The translations under genes were made by a program, and so were the position numbers. Source: Paraburkholderia tuberum STM678 (GTDB taxonomy: Bacteria > Pseudomonadota > Gammaproteobacteria > Burkholderiales > Burkholderiaceae). Taken from it: a DNA stretch of 64,000 bases. Every line of letters starts with the position of its first letter. The first letter of the stretch is position 1. Where the stretch lies: NCBI RefSeq assembly GCF_902833905.1, contig NZ_CADFGP010000020.1:80298-144297 (forward strand). The letters run 5' to 3'. The notes under the pieces were generated by a model. It was not told the DNA's origin and made no database searches. It worked only from the letters and a program-made list of their open reading frames with translations. Shown one piece after another: positions 1 to 8,166 of the stretch.

Positions 1-39
1 CTGCCGTGAGGTGCCCCGTTCCTTGACTATGCCTGACGA

Positions 40-1143
40 TTATTGCGTAAACGTGTGTTGCAGTGCAGACACGGCGGCGGCCGGGTCGGCCGCTTCCGTC
101 ACCGCGCGCACCACGGCCGCGCAGCCGACGCCGGTCGCGAGCACGTCCGGCAGCACCTGCAGATCGATCCCGCCGATCGCGACGAGCGGCACCACGCCGT
201 CGAGCAGCCGCACATAGCGTGCGAGGCGGCGCAAGCCCTGCGGCGCGGTCGGCATGACCTTGGTCGTGGTCGGGAACACGGCGCCCAATGCAATGTAGCT
301 CGGCCGGAAATGCAGCGCCTTCAGCATCTCGTAGAAGCCATGAGTGGACAGGCCCAGGCGGATGCCCGTGTCGGCCAGCGCGGACAGATCCGCGGTATGC
401 ACGTCTTCCTGGCCGAGGTGCACGCCGTATGCGCCCGCCGCGAGCGCCGCCTGCCAGTGATCGTTGATGAACACCTGCGCGTCGTGCGCGCGGCCGGCCG
501 CCACGCAGCGCGCGATTTCGCGCTTCAGCTCGTCGGCGGGTTCGGCCGACTTGCGGCGCAACTGCACCGTCTTCACGCCGAAGCCGACCACCCGTTCGAC
601 CCAGTCCGCGGTCGGCAACACCGGATACAGGCCGAGCCTTGCCGGGCAGCGCGGGAACGCCTTGGCGGGTGCCGCCGGCAGGTCGGTAAGGCGCGGAAAG
701 CGAGCGAGGTCGGCCGGGAAAGCATCGTCGGCGCGGGTCTCGTCGCCATCGCGCCACGCGAGCGCGAGCACCAGCGCGTCGTGCGGATCGAAACCGCAGT
801 CGAGGAACGCGGCAAGCGCGGGAATCCAGTCTTCCGCCAGATGGCCTTCGAGGCCGTACTTCTCGCCGCCCAGATGCAGCGTCGCGCGGTTTTCCGCGGC
901 GACGATCACACCCGCACCCCGCGTCAGCCAGCGCGCGATCTGCTCGCCGTGCGGCTGTGCGTCGGCGGTCACGATCAGGTCGCCACCGTTCGGTTCGTCG
1001 GGTGCGATCAGGCAGATGCGCCACGGCGCGTGCGTCGGCGGCCAGTCGCCGAGACGTGCGCGGATGCGCTCGGCGGCTTCGATGAGTTCGTCGGCCGTCG
1101 GCCAGAACAGATCGCGGTCCTTCAGCGTCAACGACTGAGTCAT
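40..1143 (-). CDS. thiE: Thiamine-phosphate synthase with N-terminal extra domain
   Basis: Couples the pyrimidine (HMP-PP) and thiazole phosphate moieties to thiamine phosphate in the cytoplasm. The 367-residue protein is much longer than a typical ThiE (about 210). The ThiE barrel starts near residue 168 and shows QLRRK (194-198), FINDHWQAALAAGAYGVHLG (225-244), LSTHGFYE (265-272), ALGAVFPTTTK (285-295) and VAIGGI (321-326). Residues 1-160 form a separate domain in which the part around 105-131 (LDCGFDPHDALVLALAW) recalls the C-terminal end of ThiD kinases; no ATP motif is visible. The ATG overlaps the thiG stop in ATGA, so it is translationally coupled as the last gene of thiO-thiS-thiG-thiE. 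An in-frame longer reading upstream runs through thiG and is not credible. Confidence 0.93.
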   Translation of the reverse strand: MTQSLTLKDRDLFWPTADELIEAAERIRARLGDWPPTHAPWRICLIAPDEPNGGDLIVTADAQPHGEQIARWLTRGAGVIVAAENRATLHLGGEKYGLEGHLAEDWIPALAAFLDCGFDPHDALVLALAWRDGDETRADDAFPADLARFPRLTDLPAAPAKAFPRCPARLGLYPVLPTADWVERVVGFGVKTVQLRRKSAEPADELKREIARCVAAGRAHDAQVFINDHWQAALAAGAYGVHLGQEDVHTADLSALADTGIRLGLSTHGFYEMLKALHFRPSYIALGAVFPTTTKVMPTAPQGLRRLARYVRLLDGVVPLVAIGGIDLQVLPDVLATGVGCAAVVRAVTEAADPAAAVSALQHTFTQ

Positions 1144-1964
1144 GCGGCACCTCCATCCTGATGCCAGAACGGCATGCCGACCACCGGCGTGCTCGCGTGC
1201 GCGCTCTCGCGCTCGGCCATCGGGCCCGCGAGATACGCTTGCCGACCCGCCTCGACGCCCAGCGCGAACGCGCGCGCCATCGCGTCGGGGTGCGTCGCCT
1301 GCGACACGGCCGTGTTCAGCAGCACGCCGTCGAAGCCCCACTCCATCACCTGGGCCGCATGCGACGGCACGCCGAGCCCGGCGTCGACGATCAGCGGCAC
1401 GTCCGGCAGCCGCTCGCGCAACACGCGCAGCCCGTATGGATTGATCACGCCCTTGCCGGTGCCGATCGGCGCGCCCCACGGCATCAGCGCCTCGCAGCCG
1501 GCGTCGAGCAGACGGCGGCCGATCACCAGATCTTCGGTGCAGTACGGCAGCACCTTGAAGCCATCCTTGACGAGCCGCGCGGCGGCTTCGATCAGGCCGA
1601 CCGGGTCGGGCTGCAGTGTGTAGTCGTCGCCGATCAGTTCGAGCTTGATCCACTCGGTCTCGAAGATTTCGCGCGCCATGTGCGCGGTCGTCACCGCTTC
1701 ACCGACGCTCAGGCAACCCGCCGTGTTCGGCAAGAGCGGCACGCCATGGCGCTTGAGCAGATCGAAGAAGCCGGCTTCGGCGTGGCCCTCGTTCATCTGA
1801 CGGCGCAGCGCGACCGTCACCATGCCGGGGCGCGCGGCGTCGATCGAATCGGACAGCGATTGCAGCGACGGATAGCGCGATGTGCCGAGCAGCACGCGGC
1901 TTGCAAAAGTTTGACCGTATAGCGTCAGCGCGTCGGCGGTCTCGTGAGAAGTCATTTGCATCAT
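1140..1964 (-). CDS. thiG: Thiazole synthase ThiG
   Basis: Forms the thiazole phosphate ring of thiamine from deoxyxylulose phosphate, dehydroglycine and the sulfur carried by ThiS thiocarboxylate. The 274-residue TIM-barrel protein has LLGTSRYPS near the N-terminus, LLPNTAGC (77-84), EWIKLELIGDD with the expected Schiff-base lysine K107, and MPWGAPIGTGKG (about 161-172). Two further Met codons lie within the first four residues, so the exact start is uncertain by up to nine bases. It follows thiS after about 100 bases and overlaps thiE by four bases. The dehydroglycine substrate would come from glycine oxidation by ThiO encoded in the same operon. Confidence 0.96.
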   Translation of the reverse strand: MMQMTSHETADALTLYGQTFASRVLLGTSRYPSLQSLSDSIDAARPGMVTVALRRQMNEGHAEAGFFDLLKRHGVPLLPNTAGCLSVGEAVTTAHMAREIFETEWIKLELIGDDYTLQPDPVGLIEAAARLVKDGFKVLPYCTEDLVIGRRLLDAGCEALMPWGAPIGTGKGVINPYGLRVLRERLPDVPLIVDAGLGVPSHAAQVMEWGFDGVLLNTAVSQATHPDAMARAFALGVEAGRQAYLAGPMAERESAHASTPVVGMPFWHQDGGAA

Positions 1965-2062
1965 CCTGGTTTGCCCTCGCGGCTAGAACCGACCGCGTTG
2001 CGGCAATGGGTTTTCGGCGACGGTTGTTGCGTTCGGTAAGCGACAGGCTGGCGCGGTCGCGC

Positions 2063-2260
2063 TCAGCCGCCCGCGACCGGCTGCACGACGTCGAGCCGGT
2101 CGCCCGTTTGCAACGCGCGCGCCGCATGCTGCGCACGCGCGACGAAATCGCCGTTGAGCGCGACCGCGAACGGCGGACGCGCGCCAAAGGCGGCGAGCGC
2201 ATCGGCGACGGTCGCGCCCTCGGGCAGCGACAACGGCTTCTGATTGATATGAATGTCCAT
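2063..2260 (-). CDS. thiS: Sulfur carrier protein ThiS
   Basis: Small ubiquitin-like protein whose C-terminal Gly-Gly is adenylated and converted to a thiocarboxylate that donates sulfur to ThiG. The 65-residue product starts MDIHINQKPLSLPEGATVA and ends QPVAGG, the diagnostic terminus. Family length and N-terminal beta strand support the ATG at 2260; an in-frame GTG at 2311 would add 17 residues of no recognisable similarity. No ThiF adenylyltransferase is encoded in this window, so activation presumably relies on a gene elsewhere. Confidence 0.93.
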   Translation of the reverse strand: MDIHINQKPLSLPEGATVADALAAFGARPPFAVALNGDFVARAQHAARALQTGDRLDVVQPVAGG

Positions 2261-2319
2261 GGTGTTCGAATGCGGTTCAATCGATGGCGCAAGCGGCATC
2301 GCGCGCGGCACGTTGGCCG

Positions 2320-3456
2320 CTACGCTCGGGCCGGCTCGCGCGCGAAATGCTGCTGGAACAGCTCGCTCCAGCGTGAGTCGCGCCGCCAGCCGGCGAATGC
2401 GTCGGCATCACCGACGCGGCCGTCGAGCAGCGCGCTCGCGAAGCGCACGGCTTCGTCGGCGACTTCGGGCGCGATCATGTAGCCGTGCCGGTACAGGCCG
2501 TTCACGCGCAGCGTGCGCGCGCCGTCCCACAGCAGCGCGGGACGATGATCGGGCAAGGTCGGCCGGCACTGCGAATTCAGCTCGAGAATGCGCGCCTCGC
2601 CGAAGCCCGGGTGCACCGAAAACGCCGCGCTCAGCAACTCGAGCGCCGAACGCACGCTGACGGGCGACATGTCCTCGCCCTCCACCTCGGTCGCGCCGAT
2701 CACGTAGAGGCCGTTCTGCTTCGGCGCGATATACAGCGGGTAACGCGGATGCAGTAGCCGCACCGGGCGCGTCAGCTGCAGGTGAGGCGCATGCACGCGC
2801 GCAACTTCGCCGCGGATGCCGCGCAGCGTCGGCAGCACCGGCTTCGCGCCGAGCCCGCGGCAATCGATGGTGATGCCGGCCTCGGGCAGCGACGCGTCGT
2901 CGATCGGCGTGTTCCAGTGCGTGTCGACGCCGCGCTCGGCAAGCCCGGCCGCGAGCGCGGACAGCACCTGGCGGTTGTCGAGCTGGCCTTCTCGCGGCAG
3001 CAGCCAGCCTTGGCTGAAGCGGCCGGCCAACGCGGGTTCGGCGGCGCCGAGCTGCGCGCCCGCCAACGCGACGAAGCCGCCGTCGAGCAACTCGGCCGGC
3101 GCGTTCGCACGCACGCGCCGCTCGAATAGCGGCGCCTCGGTGCGATCCGCGTGATGCCAGACGACGAGCGTGCCGTTGCGCTGGAAAAACACCGGCTCCG
3201 GCAGTTCGGCAAGCACGCGCGGCCAGCTTTCGAGCGAACTCGCGCCAAGCCGCGTGATCAGCAGCTCGGCGCTCGCGGCCTCTGCCAGCGGTGCGAGCAT
3301 CGCGGCGGCGACCCACGCGGCAGCCTGCGAACCGGTGGCATCGCCGCGCTCGTAGAGCGCCACGCGATGCCCGTCGCCAGCGAGGCGCCACGCGACCAGG
3401 CGGCCGCACAGGCCGCCGCCGAGCACGGCGAAATCGGGTCGGGCGGGACGGTTCAT
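2320..3456 (-). CDS. thiO: Glycine oxidase ThiO
   Basis: FAD-dependent amine oxidase that oxidises glycine to the iminoacetate needed by ThiG in aerobic thiamine synthesis. The 378-residue protein begins MNRPARPDFAVLGGGLCG, placing the Rossmann FAD motif (GGGLCG) at residues 13-18, and keeps DAO-family features such as RHGYMIAPE near the C-terminus. The start chosen is the one directly before the FAD fold; upstream codons in frame belong to the leader. It is the first gene of the thiamine operon and lies about 230 bases downstream of a TPP riboswitch, so expression should fall when thiamine pyrophosphate is plentiful. Confidence 0.93.
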   Translation of the reverse strand: MNRPARPDFAVLGGGLCGRLVAWRLAGDGHRVALYERGDATGSQAAAWVAAAMLAPLAEAASAELLITRLGASSLESWPRVLAELPEPVFFQRNGTLVVWHHADRTEAPLFERRVRANAPAELLDGGFVALAGAQLGAAEPALAGRFSQGWLLPREGQLDNRQVLSALAAGLAERGVDTHWNTPIDDASLPEAGITIDCRGLGAKPVLPTLRGIRGEVARVHAPHLQLTRPVRLLHPRYPLYIAPKQNGLYVIGATEVEGEDMSPVSVRSALELLSAAFSVHPGFGEARILELNSQCRPTLPDHRPALLWDGARTLRVNGLYRHGYMIAPEVADEAVRFASALLDGRVGDADAFAGWRRDSRWSELFQQHFAREPARA

Positions 3457-3684
3457 CGCGCGCGCTCCGTTCGACTGCGGTGGGCAAAACCAAAACGGCA
3501 CGGCTCGCCCGAGGCGGCGTGACGAAGGGAAAAATGCATGTCTGAAGAATAGGCGGTCATCGAGTCCTTTCCGTACGGCCAAAAACGCACGTACCCAGGA
3601 CGAAACCGGCGGGTGAAGCCGGCCGGTCACGACGTGCACATGTGAGCTGCGCTCGCCGCCCGGCGGGGAATGGAAGACGGTTGC

Positions 3685-3792
3685 TTCCGGAAACTTCCCG
3701 CGCCGGTATTACCCGGATCGGGTGCAAAGGGTCTCTCTCAGCCTCGCCGCCCCGGCATGAAAGTCATGCCGCCTGTGGGCGAAGCACCCCTG
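3685..3792 (-). promoter_or_regulatory. TPP riboswitch (THI element)
   Basis: Read on the minus strand the leader contains the canonical THI-box series in order: CAGGGGTGC (3792-3784), GGCTGAGAGAGACCC, then TTTGCACCCGATCCGGGTAA, ACCGGCG and GGGAAG. CTGAGA and the GATCCGGGTAAT..CCGGCG block are the signature TPP-binding segments. It precedes thiO by about 230 bases and explains regulation of the thiO-thiS-thiG-thiE operon. No clean U-tract terminator follows, so control may be at translation or via Rho. Confidence 0.92.
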
Positions 3793-3806
3793 TTTCGTCG
3801 CAGGTT

Positions 3807-3836
3807 ATTAGACCATAAAAGGCGCGGCGCCCGCAA
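3807..3836 (-). promoter_or_regulatory. Candidate sigma-70 promoter of thiO operon
   Basis: On the minus strand a TTGCGG (-35, 3836-3831) and TCTAAT (-10, 3812-3807) are separated by 18 bases, which would start RNA only a few bases before the riboswitch aptamer. Position fits better than sequence, so this is a moderate inference. Confidence 0.4.
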
Positions 3837-4225
3837 ACCAGCGCTCCGCGGTCGCCACCCCAATTTTGATCTGGCACCGTCTATCGAGATGCCGGTGCGA
3901 AGCGGCCCGGCGCTCTGGCACAATGCCGTGATCGGTGCCGCAAAAACGCGGCGCGCGCGGCACTCGTGGCCGCATGCGTGGCGGCGGCACCCCGGCGGAT
4001 GCCGGCCCCGAAAATTAATTTTCGCTTAAGGGCGTCACGCCAGAATCGGGCGCCCGTCCGGACTCGCGTCATCGAGCGTGATGGCGCGATGACCGGCCAG
4101 GTATCGCAGACCCGCGGCAGCCACACCCTCGCAAAGGCGCCTGCTGTTCGCGGGATCGCCCGACATGGGTCAACCAGATCGGACCCGTACGCCGGAATGG
4201 CACTTCGGGTCAGCACTTCATCAGG
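3837..4225. other. Intergenic region between thi operon and ABC transporter gene
   Basis: About 390 bases between divergent units without a convincing gene. It should hold the plus-strand promoter of the transporter. I see TGGCAC twice (3871 and 3917) but neither is followed by a correctly spaced sigma-54 TTGC element. A short AT-rich island (AAATTAATTTTCGC) lies near 4012. Confidence 0.4.
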
Positions 4226-5983
4226 ATGCTCATGACACCACATACTTCCGCCAGCCCCGCGCTGCCGCCCGACGAAAAGGTCTCCGCGTGGACCCTGATC
4301 AAGCCCTACTGGGTTTCCGAGGAACGAGGCATCGCGTGGGGGCTGCTCGTCACGATCATCGTGATGAACCTGCTCGTCGTCTGGATCAACGTGCGCCTGA
4401 ATAGCTGGAGCAGGGACTTCTACAACGCGCTGCAGGCGAAGAACGTCCACGACTTCCCGCACCTGCTGATGATCTTCACCGGACTCGCGTTCGGTTTCAT
4501 CATCCTCGCCGTGTATGGACGCTATCTGCGCCAGATGCTCGGCTTCCGCTGGCGCCAGTGGCTGACCACCCGCTACCTGAACGAGTGGCTCGACGACAGC
4601 GCGTTCTACCGCATCGAGCGCGACCGCCTCGCCGACAACCCCGACCAGCGGATCAGCGACGACCTGCAGTCGTTCGCGACCACCACGCTGTCGCTGACGC
4701 TCGATCTGCTGTCGACCGTCGTCACGCTCGTGTCGTTCATCACGATCCTGTGGTCGCTCGCGGGCGCGTTGAGCATCTCGCTCGGCGGCATGCCGCTGCA
4801 GATCCCCGGCTATATGGTGTGGGCCGCGGCGCTATATGCGGTGGGCGGCTCGCTCGTCACGCAGAAGGTCGGCCATCCGCTCGTGTCGATCAACTATCAG
4901 GCGCAGAAAGTCGAGGCCGATTTCCGTTTCGGCTTGATACGGCTGCGTGAGAACGCCGAGCAGATCGCGTTCTACAACGGCATGGAAACCGAGAAGACGA
5001 ACGCGCGCACGCTGTTCGGCCGCATCCGCGACAACTGGTGGCAGGTGATGAAGTACACGAAGCGCCTCACCTTCGTGCTGAGCTTCTACGGCCAGATCGC
5101 GATCATTTTCCCGATCGTCGTCGCCTCGCCGCGCTACTTCGCGGGCGCGTTCACGTTCGGCGTGCTGATGCAGATTTCGAGCGCGTTCGGCACGGTCAGC
5201 GATTCGTTCTCGTGGTTCATCAACAGTTATACGAGCCTCGTCGAATGGCGCGCGACCGTGAACCGGTTGCGCGAATTCAAGCGCGTCGTGCATTCGCCGC
5301 GTCTGAAGGAATCGGTGTCGCCGGCCACGGAACATGGCGGCATCAATCTGCATTTCGTCGACAGCAACACGCTTACCACCGACAGCCTCCAGCTCGCGCT
5401 GCCCAATGGCAACCCACTGTCGCGCATCCGCGATATCGTGATCCGGCCGGGCTCGCGCTGGCTCGTGCGCGGTCCGTCGGGCGCCGGCAAGAGCACGCTG
5501 ATGCGCGCGCTCGCGGGCCTGTGGCCGTTCGGCGACGGCTCGATCGACGCACCGGTCAACGCGCGCATGATGTTCATCCCGCAGGTCAGCTACATGCCGA
5601 TCGGCACGCTGAAGGCGGCGCTCGCGTATCCGTCGGCGGCGGACACCTATGACGACGACGAATGCCGCGACGCGCTCATCACCTGCCATCTGTCGGAATA
5701 CGCGGACCGTCTGCAGGAAACGGCGCACTGGACTCGCGTGCTGTCGCCGGGTGAACAGCAGCGCTTCGCCGCCGCGCGCGTGCTGCTGCACAAGCCGGAC
5801 TACCTGTTCCTCGACGAAGCGACCAGCGCGCTCGACGCGGAAAACGAGGCGCGGCTCTATCGGCTGTTCACCGAGCGGTTGCCGAAGGCTGCGATCGTCA
5901 GCGTCGCGCATCGCGAATCGCTCGCAGCGTTCCATCACGAAACGCTCGACGTCGAGCGTTCTGTCGAAGCGGTAGCGGCGTGA
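4226..5983 (+). CDS. SbmA/BacA-type ABC transporter, fused permease and ATPase
   Basis: Inner-membrane half transporter of 585 residues with an ABC_membrane_2-type permease followed by a nucleotide-binding domain, as in BacA-related and YddA-like proteins (peptide or cobalamin-type substrates in characterised relatives; substrate here unknown). The N-terminal half holds several hydrophobic segments (about 37-57, 80-100, 170-190, 200-220, 295-315). ATPase motifs are GPSGAGKST (416-424), signature LSPGEQQR (from 506) and YLFLDEATSALD (from 526). The ATG at 4232 may be the real start because AGGA lies five bases before it; the one at 4226 overlaps that site. Its stop overlaps the GTG of the next gene (GTGA), suggesting coupled translation. 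Confidence 0.9.
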   Translation: MLMTPHTSASPALPPDEKVSAWTLIKPYWVSEERGIAWGLLVTIIVMNLLVVWINVRLNSWSRDFYNALQAKNVHDFPHLLMIFTGLAFGFIILAVYGRYLRQMLGFRWRQWLTTRYLNEWLDDSAFYRIERDRLADNPDQRISDDLQSFATTTLSLTLDLLSTVVTLVSFITILWSLAGALSISLGGMPLQIPGYMVWAAALYAVGGSLVTQKVGHPLVSINYQAQKVEADFRFGLIRLRENAEQIAFYNGMETEKTNARTLFGRIRDNWWQVMKYTKRLTFVLSFYGQIAIIFPIVVASPRYFAGAFTFGVLMQISSAFGTVSDSFSWFINSYTSLVEWRATVNRLREFKRVVHSPRLKESVSPATEHGGINLHFVDSNTLTTDSLQLALPNGNPLSRIRDIVIRPGSRWLVRGPSGAGKSTLMRALAGLWPFGDGSIDAPVNARMMFIPQVSYMPIGTLKAALAYPSAADTYDDDECRDALITCHLSEYADRLQETAHWTRVLSPGEQQRFAAARVLLHKPDYLFLDEATSALDAENEARLYRLFTERLPKAAIVSVAHRESLAAFHHETLDVERSVEAVAA

Positions 5984-6783
5984 GCGACGCGAGCGGCGCT
6001 CACGTCAGCGAAGCGCACGGCACCGCCGCTCGCGTCGTGCTGATCACCGGCGCCGGTTCCGGCATCGGCGCGGCGCTCGCACGGCGCCTCGCGGCGCCGC
6101 ATACGTCGTTGATGCTGCACGCGCGCGGCGCAGACGACGCCTCCCGTCGACGGCTCGTGCAGGTTGCCGCCGACTGCACGGCAAGCGGCGCACGCTGCGC
6201 GACCGTGTTCGGCGACCTCGCCGAGCGCGGCGCGGCGGAGCACGTGATCCATCAGACGCTCGCGAGCTTCGGCGCACTCGATCAACTGGTCGCGAACGCC
6301 GGCCATGCGCAGCGCCAAACGCTGGCCGCGCTCGATCCCGACACCTTCGGCGCCGCCTTCGCCGCGATGCCAGCCGCCTTCGCCGCGCTCGTGCGGCGCG
6401 CGATGCCCGCGCTCGAAACATCGAAGCGCGGTCGCGTGGTCGCCTTGAGTTCGTTCGTCGCGCATCGCTATCGCGCGGATGCGCCATTCGCCGCGACGGC
6501 GGCCGCGAAAGCGGCACTCGAAGCGCTTGCGAAAACGGCGGCCGCGGAGCTCGCGCCGCTCGGCGTGACCGTCAATTGCGTGGCGCCGGGCTACACGCGC
6601 AAGGATCGCGGCCCAAGCGCCGACAACGCGGCCGTGTGGGCGCACGCCGCCGAAGCCACGCCGCTCGGTCACGTCGCCGAACCGGACGACGTCGCCGCGC
6701 TGATCGCATTCCTGCTGTCCGACGCGGCACGCCACATCACCGGCCAGGTGATTCACATCGATGGCGGCTTGACGCTCGGTTAA
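5980..6783 (+). CDS. SDR-family protein lacking the catalytic tyrosine
   Basis: Short-chain dehydrogenase/reductase fold of 267 residues: cofactor motif TGAGSGIG (23-30), a NAG loop (VANAGH), serine at 157/158 (LSSF), and IDGGLTLG at the C-terminus typical of FabG-like enzymes. The Tyr-x-x-x-Lys active site is altered: the lysine is present at 177 but position 173 is Thr (codon ACG) instead of Tyr. It may therefore be a non-catalytic or altered-function homologue. GTG start overlaps the upstream transporter stop; the two are probably one operon. Substrate cannot be inferred. Confidence 0.85.
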   Translation: MSDASGAHVSEAHGTAARVVLITGAGSGIGAALARRLAAPHTSLMLHARGADDASRRRLVQVAADCTASGARCATVFGDLAERGAAEHVIHQTLASFGALDQLVANAGHAQRQTLAALDPDTFGAAFAAMPAAFAALVRRAMPALETSKRGRVVALSSFVAHRYRADAPFAATAAAKAALEALAKTAAAELAPLGVTVNCVAPGYTRKDRGPSADNAAVWAHAAEATPLGHVAEPDDVAALIAFLLSDAARHITGQVIHIDGGLTLG

Positions 6784-6988
6784 GCCTCGCCTGCGCGCCG
6801 GCACCTCCGGGCGCAACATCCGGAAAGACACGAGAAGAGTTCGAAAGCATTTGCGGAGCGCGCAAGCTGTTCCGCGCTTTGAAAATGCCTGCGAGCAGCG
6901 ACGATAGTCGTACGGGCCGCGCCATGCGCCGGCCGTCGTTGATGTCAGTCACGTCTTTCATCGCAACCGCTCTTCGGACTCCTCGCCC

Positions 6989-7462
6989 ATGTCATTCGCT
7001 CGCCGTGTTTCACCTTTGCTCCCGTCTTTGCTCCCGCGCATCGCGCTCGCCTGCGGCGCGGCGCTGCTGCTCACGAACGCCGTCGATGCCGCGCAAACGA
7101 CCGGGCCGAACCAACCCGCCGATATCTGCGCGGCGCTCACGCACATCGTCGATGCGAGCGATTTCCGGCGACTGCCAAACGAGACCGCCGCGCAACTGCC
7201 GGGCGTCTCCCATCCCGACGATTGCCGCGCCAGCCCGCACGCGTACGACTGCCACTGGCGTGCGCACTGGCAAGCCGACGGCGTCATCAACGATCCGCTC
7301 GAAGAACTCGGCGCCGACATCGCCGCCTGCTTTCCGCGCGTCGTGCACGACGTCAACACACCCGTGCGCCAGCATTTCGTCGTGACCACCGACGCCCGTC
7401 GCGTGAACGTCACCGCGAGCGTGCAAGGTCAGAACGAACTGCGACTGCGCGTGACGCGCTGA
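6989..7462 (+). CDS. Secreted hypothetical protein, cysteine-containing
   Basis: I do not recognise the family. The 157-residue product has an N-terminal signal peptide: basic MSFARR, hydrophobic stretch about 15-30 and a likely cleavage near VDAAQ (about 32-36). The mature part carries four cysteines (ICAAL, DDCRA, YDCHW, AACFP), suited to two periplasmic disulfides. It is followed after only a few tens of bases by a second envelope protein reading frame. About 205 bases separate it from the upstream SDR gene, with nothing evident in between. Confidence 0.7.
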   Translation: MSFARRVSPLLPSLLPRIALACGAALLLTNAVDAAQTTGPNQPADICAALTHIVDASDFRRLPNETAAQLPGVSHPDDCRASPHAYDCHWRAHWQADGVINDPLEELGADIAACFPRVVHDVNTPVRQHFVVTTDARRVNVTASVQGQNELRLRVTR

Positions 7463-7519
7463 GCGCGCGGCCGTCGCTGCTTTTGATGCTCCATCGCATT
7501 TTGTGACCGGGATCGGGCG

Positions 7520-8065
7520 CTGCCTCATGACCTCGCCGCCTTCGCCGCGACGCTGACGCTCGCGCTCGACGGTTGCGCCTGGACGCTGATCCAGGCCGCC
7601 GACGCCACCGGCTCCGTCATCCAGGCCGGCTACGCGATCGCGTCGAACTACTCGTCGCCGACCTTCGTCAACGGCCGGCCCGCGGATTTGCAGCACCTCT
7701 GCATCGAAGTGAACCCGACGGTGTCGGTCGGCGATTTCGTGCCGGCGCTGCAGCTCGCGCTCGAGCGGCGCGGTATTCATTCGGACATCTACAATCCGGG
7801 CACCTCGCCGGCCGGCTGCGAAGCGCGGCTCGTCTACGACGCCGCGATCGGCTATGGCCGCCGCTCGACGCTGATCCAGAGTGGCCGCATTCTGGTCACC
7901 GCGCGCTATCAGACCGGCGGCCTGAACACCGACCGTTTTTCGTCGGCCTCGGTCAAGCTCGGCGGACTGATCGAGCGGATGGTGGTCGATCGGACCGATT
8001 TCCCGCATCAAGCGCAGCAACAGCAGACCCTGCAAACCTCGCAGGCTTTCCCGCCGCCCCACTGA
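7520..8065 (+). CDS. Putative lipoprotein, 5' end uncertain or frameshifted
   Basis: An open frame closed at its 5' side by TGA at 7484 encodes a plausible lipoprotein: hydrophobic AATLTLALDGC ends in a lipobox-like L-D-G-C with the cysteine codon at 7574, followed by a well-formed globular protein (ADATGSVIQAGYAIAS, later RRGIHSDIYNPGTSPAGCEA and TARYQTGGLNTDRFSSAS). No ATG, GTG or TTG lies in frame before the cysteine; CTG at 7520 is an arbitrary boundary, and the first TTG (7688) is too far in. ATG codons occur in other frames at 7486 and 7527, so a one-base indel in the signal peptide is the simplest explanation. Function unknown. Confidence 0.6.
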   Translation: MPHDLAAFAATLTLALDGCAWTLIQAADATGSVIQAGYAIASNYSSPTFVNGRPADLQHLCIEVNPTVSVGDFVPALQLALERRGIHSDIYNPGTSPAGCEARLVYDAAIGYGRRSTLIQSGRILVTARYQTGGLNTDRFSSASVKLGGLIERMVVDRTDFPHQAQQQQTLQTSQAFPPPH

Positions 8066-8131
8066 GTGCTCGCGGCTTTGCTTTCGCTTGCAGCGCCTTA
8101 CACGGGAAAGGATTGGAAAGCGGTATACGCT

Positions 8132-8159
8132 TTGCGCGGCCCGTGCGCATCACTAAGAT
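8132..8159 (+). promoter_or_regulatory. Candidate promoter of first response regulator
   Basis: TTGCGC (8132-8137), 16 bases, TAAGAT (8154-8159). The -10 ends seven bases before the ATG at 8167, so the transcript would begin at or within a base or two of the start codon, i.e. be leaderless. No Shine-Dalgarno sequence is present upstream. Confidence 0.45.
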
Positions 8160-8166
8160 GACCTGA

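Noticed and set aside
1..39. A further gene at the left edge
   Set aside because: Only 39 bases follow the thiE stop and no start or stop signal can be supported.
1144..1653. Extension of thiE upstream in frame to 537 residues
   Set aside because: Runs through thiG; the ATG in the ATGA overlap at 1143 begins a recognisable protein.
3870..3935. Sigma-54-like TGGCAC elements before the ABC transporter
   Set aside because: The required TTGC at the right spacing is missing at both copies.
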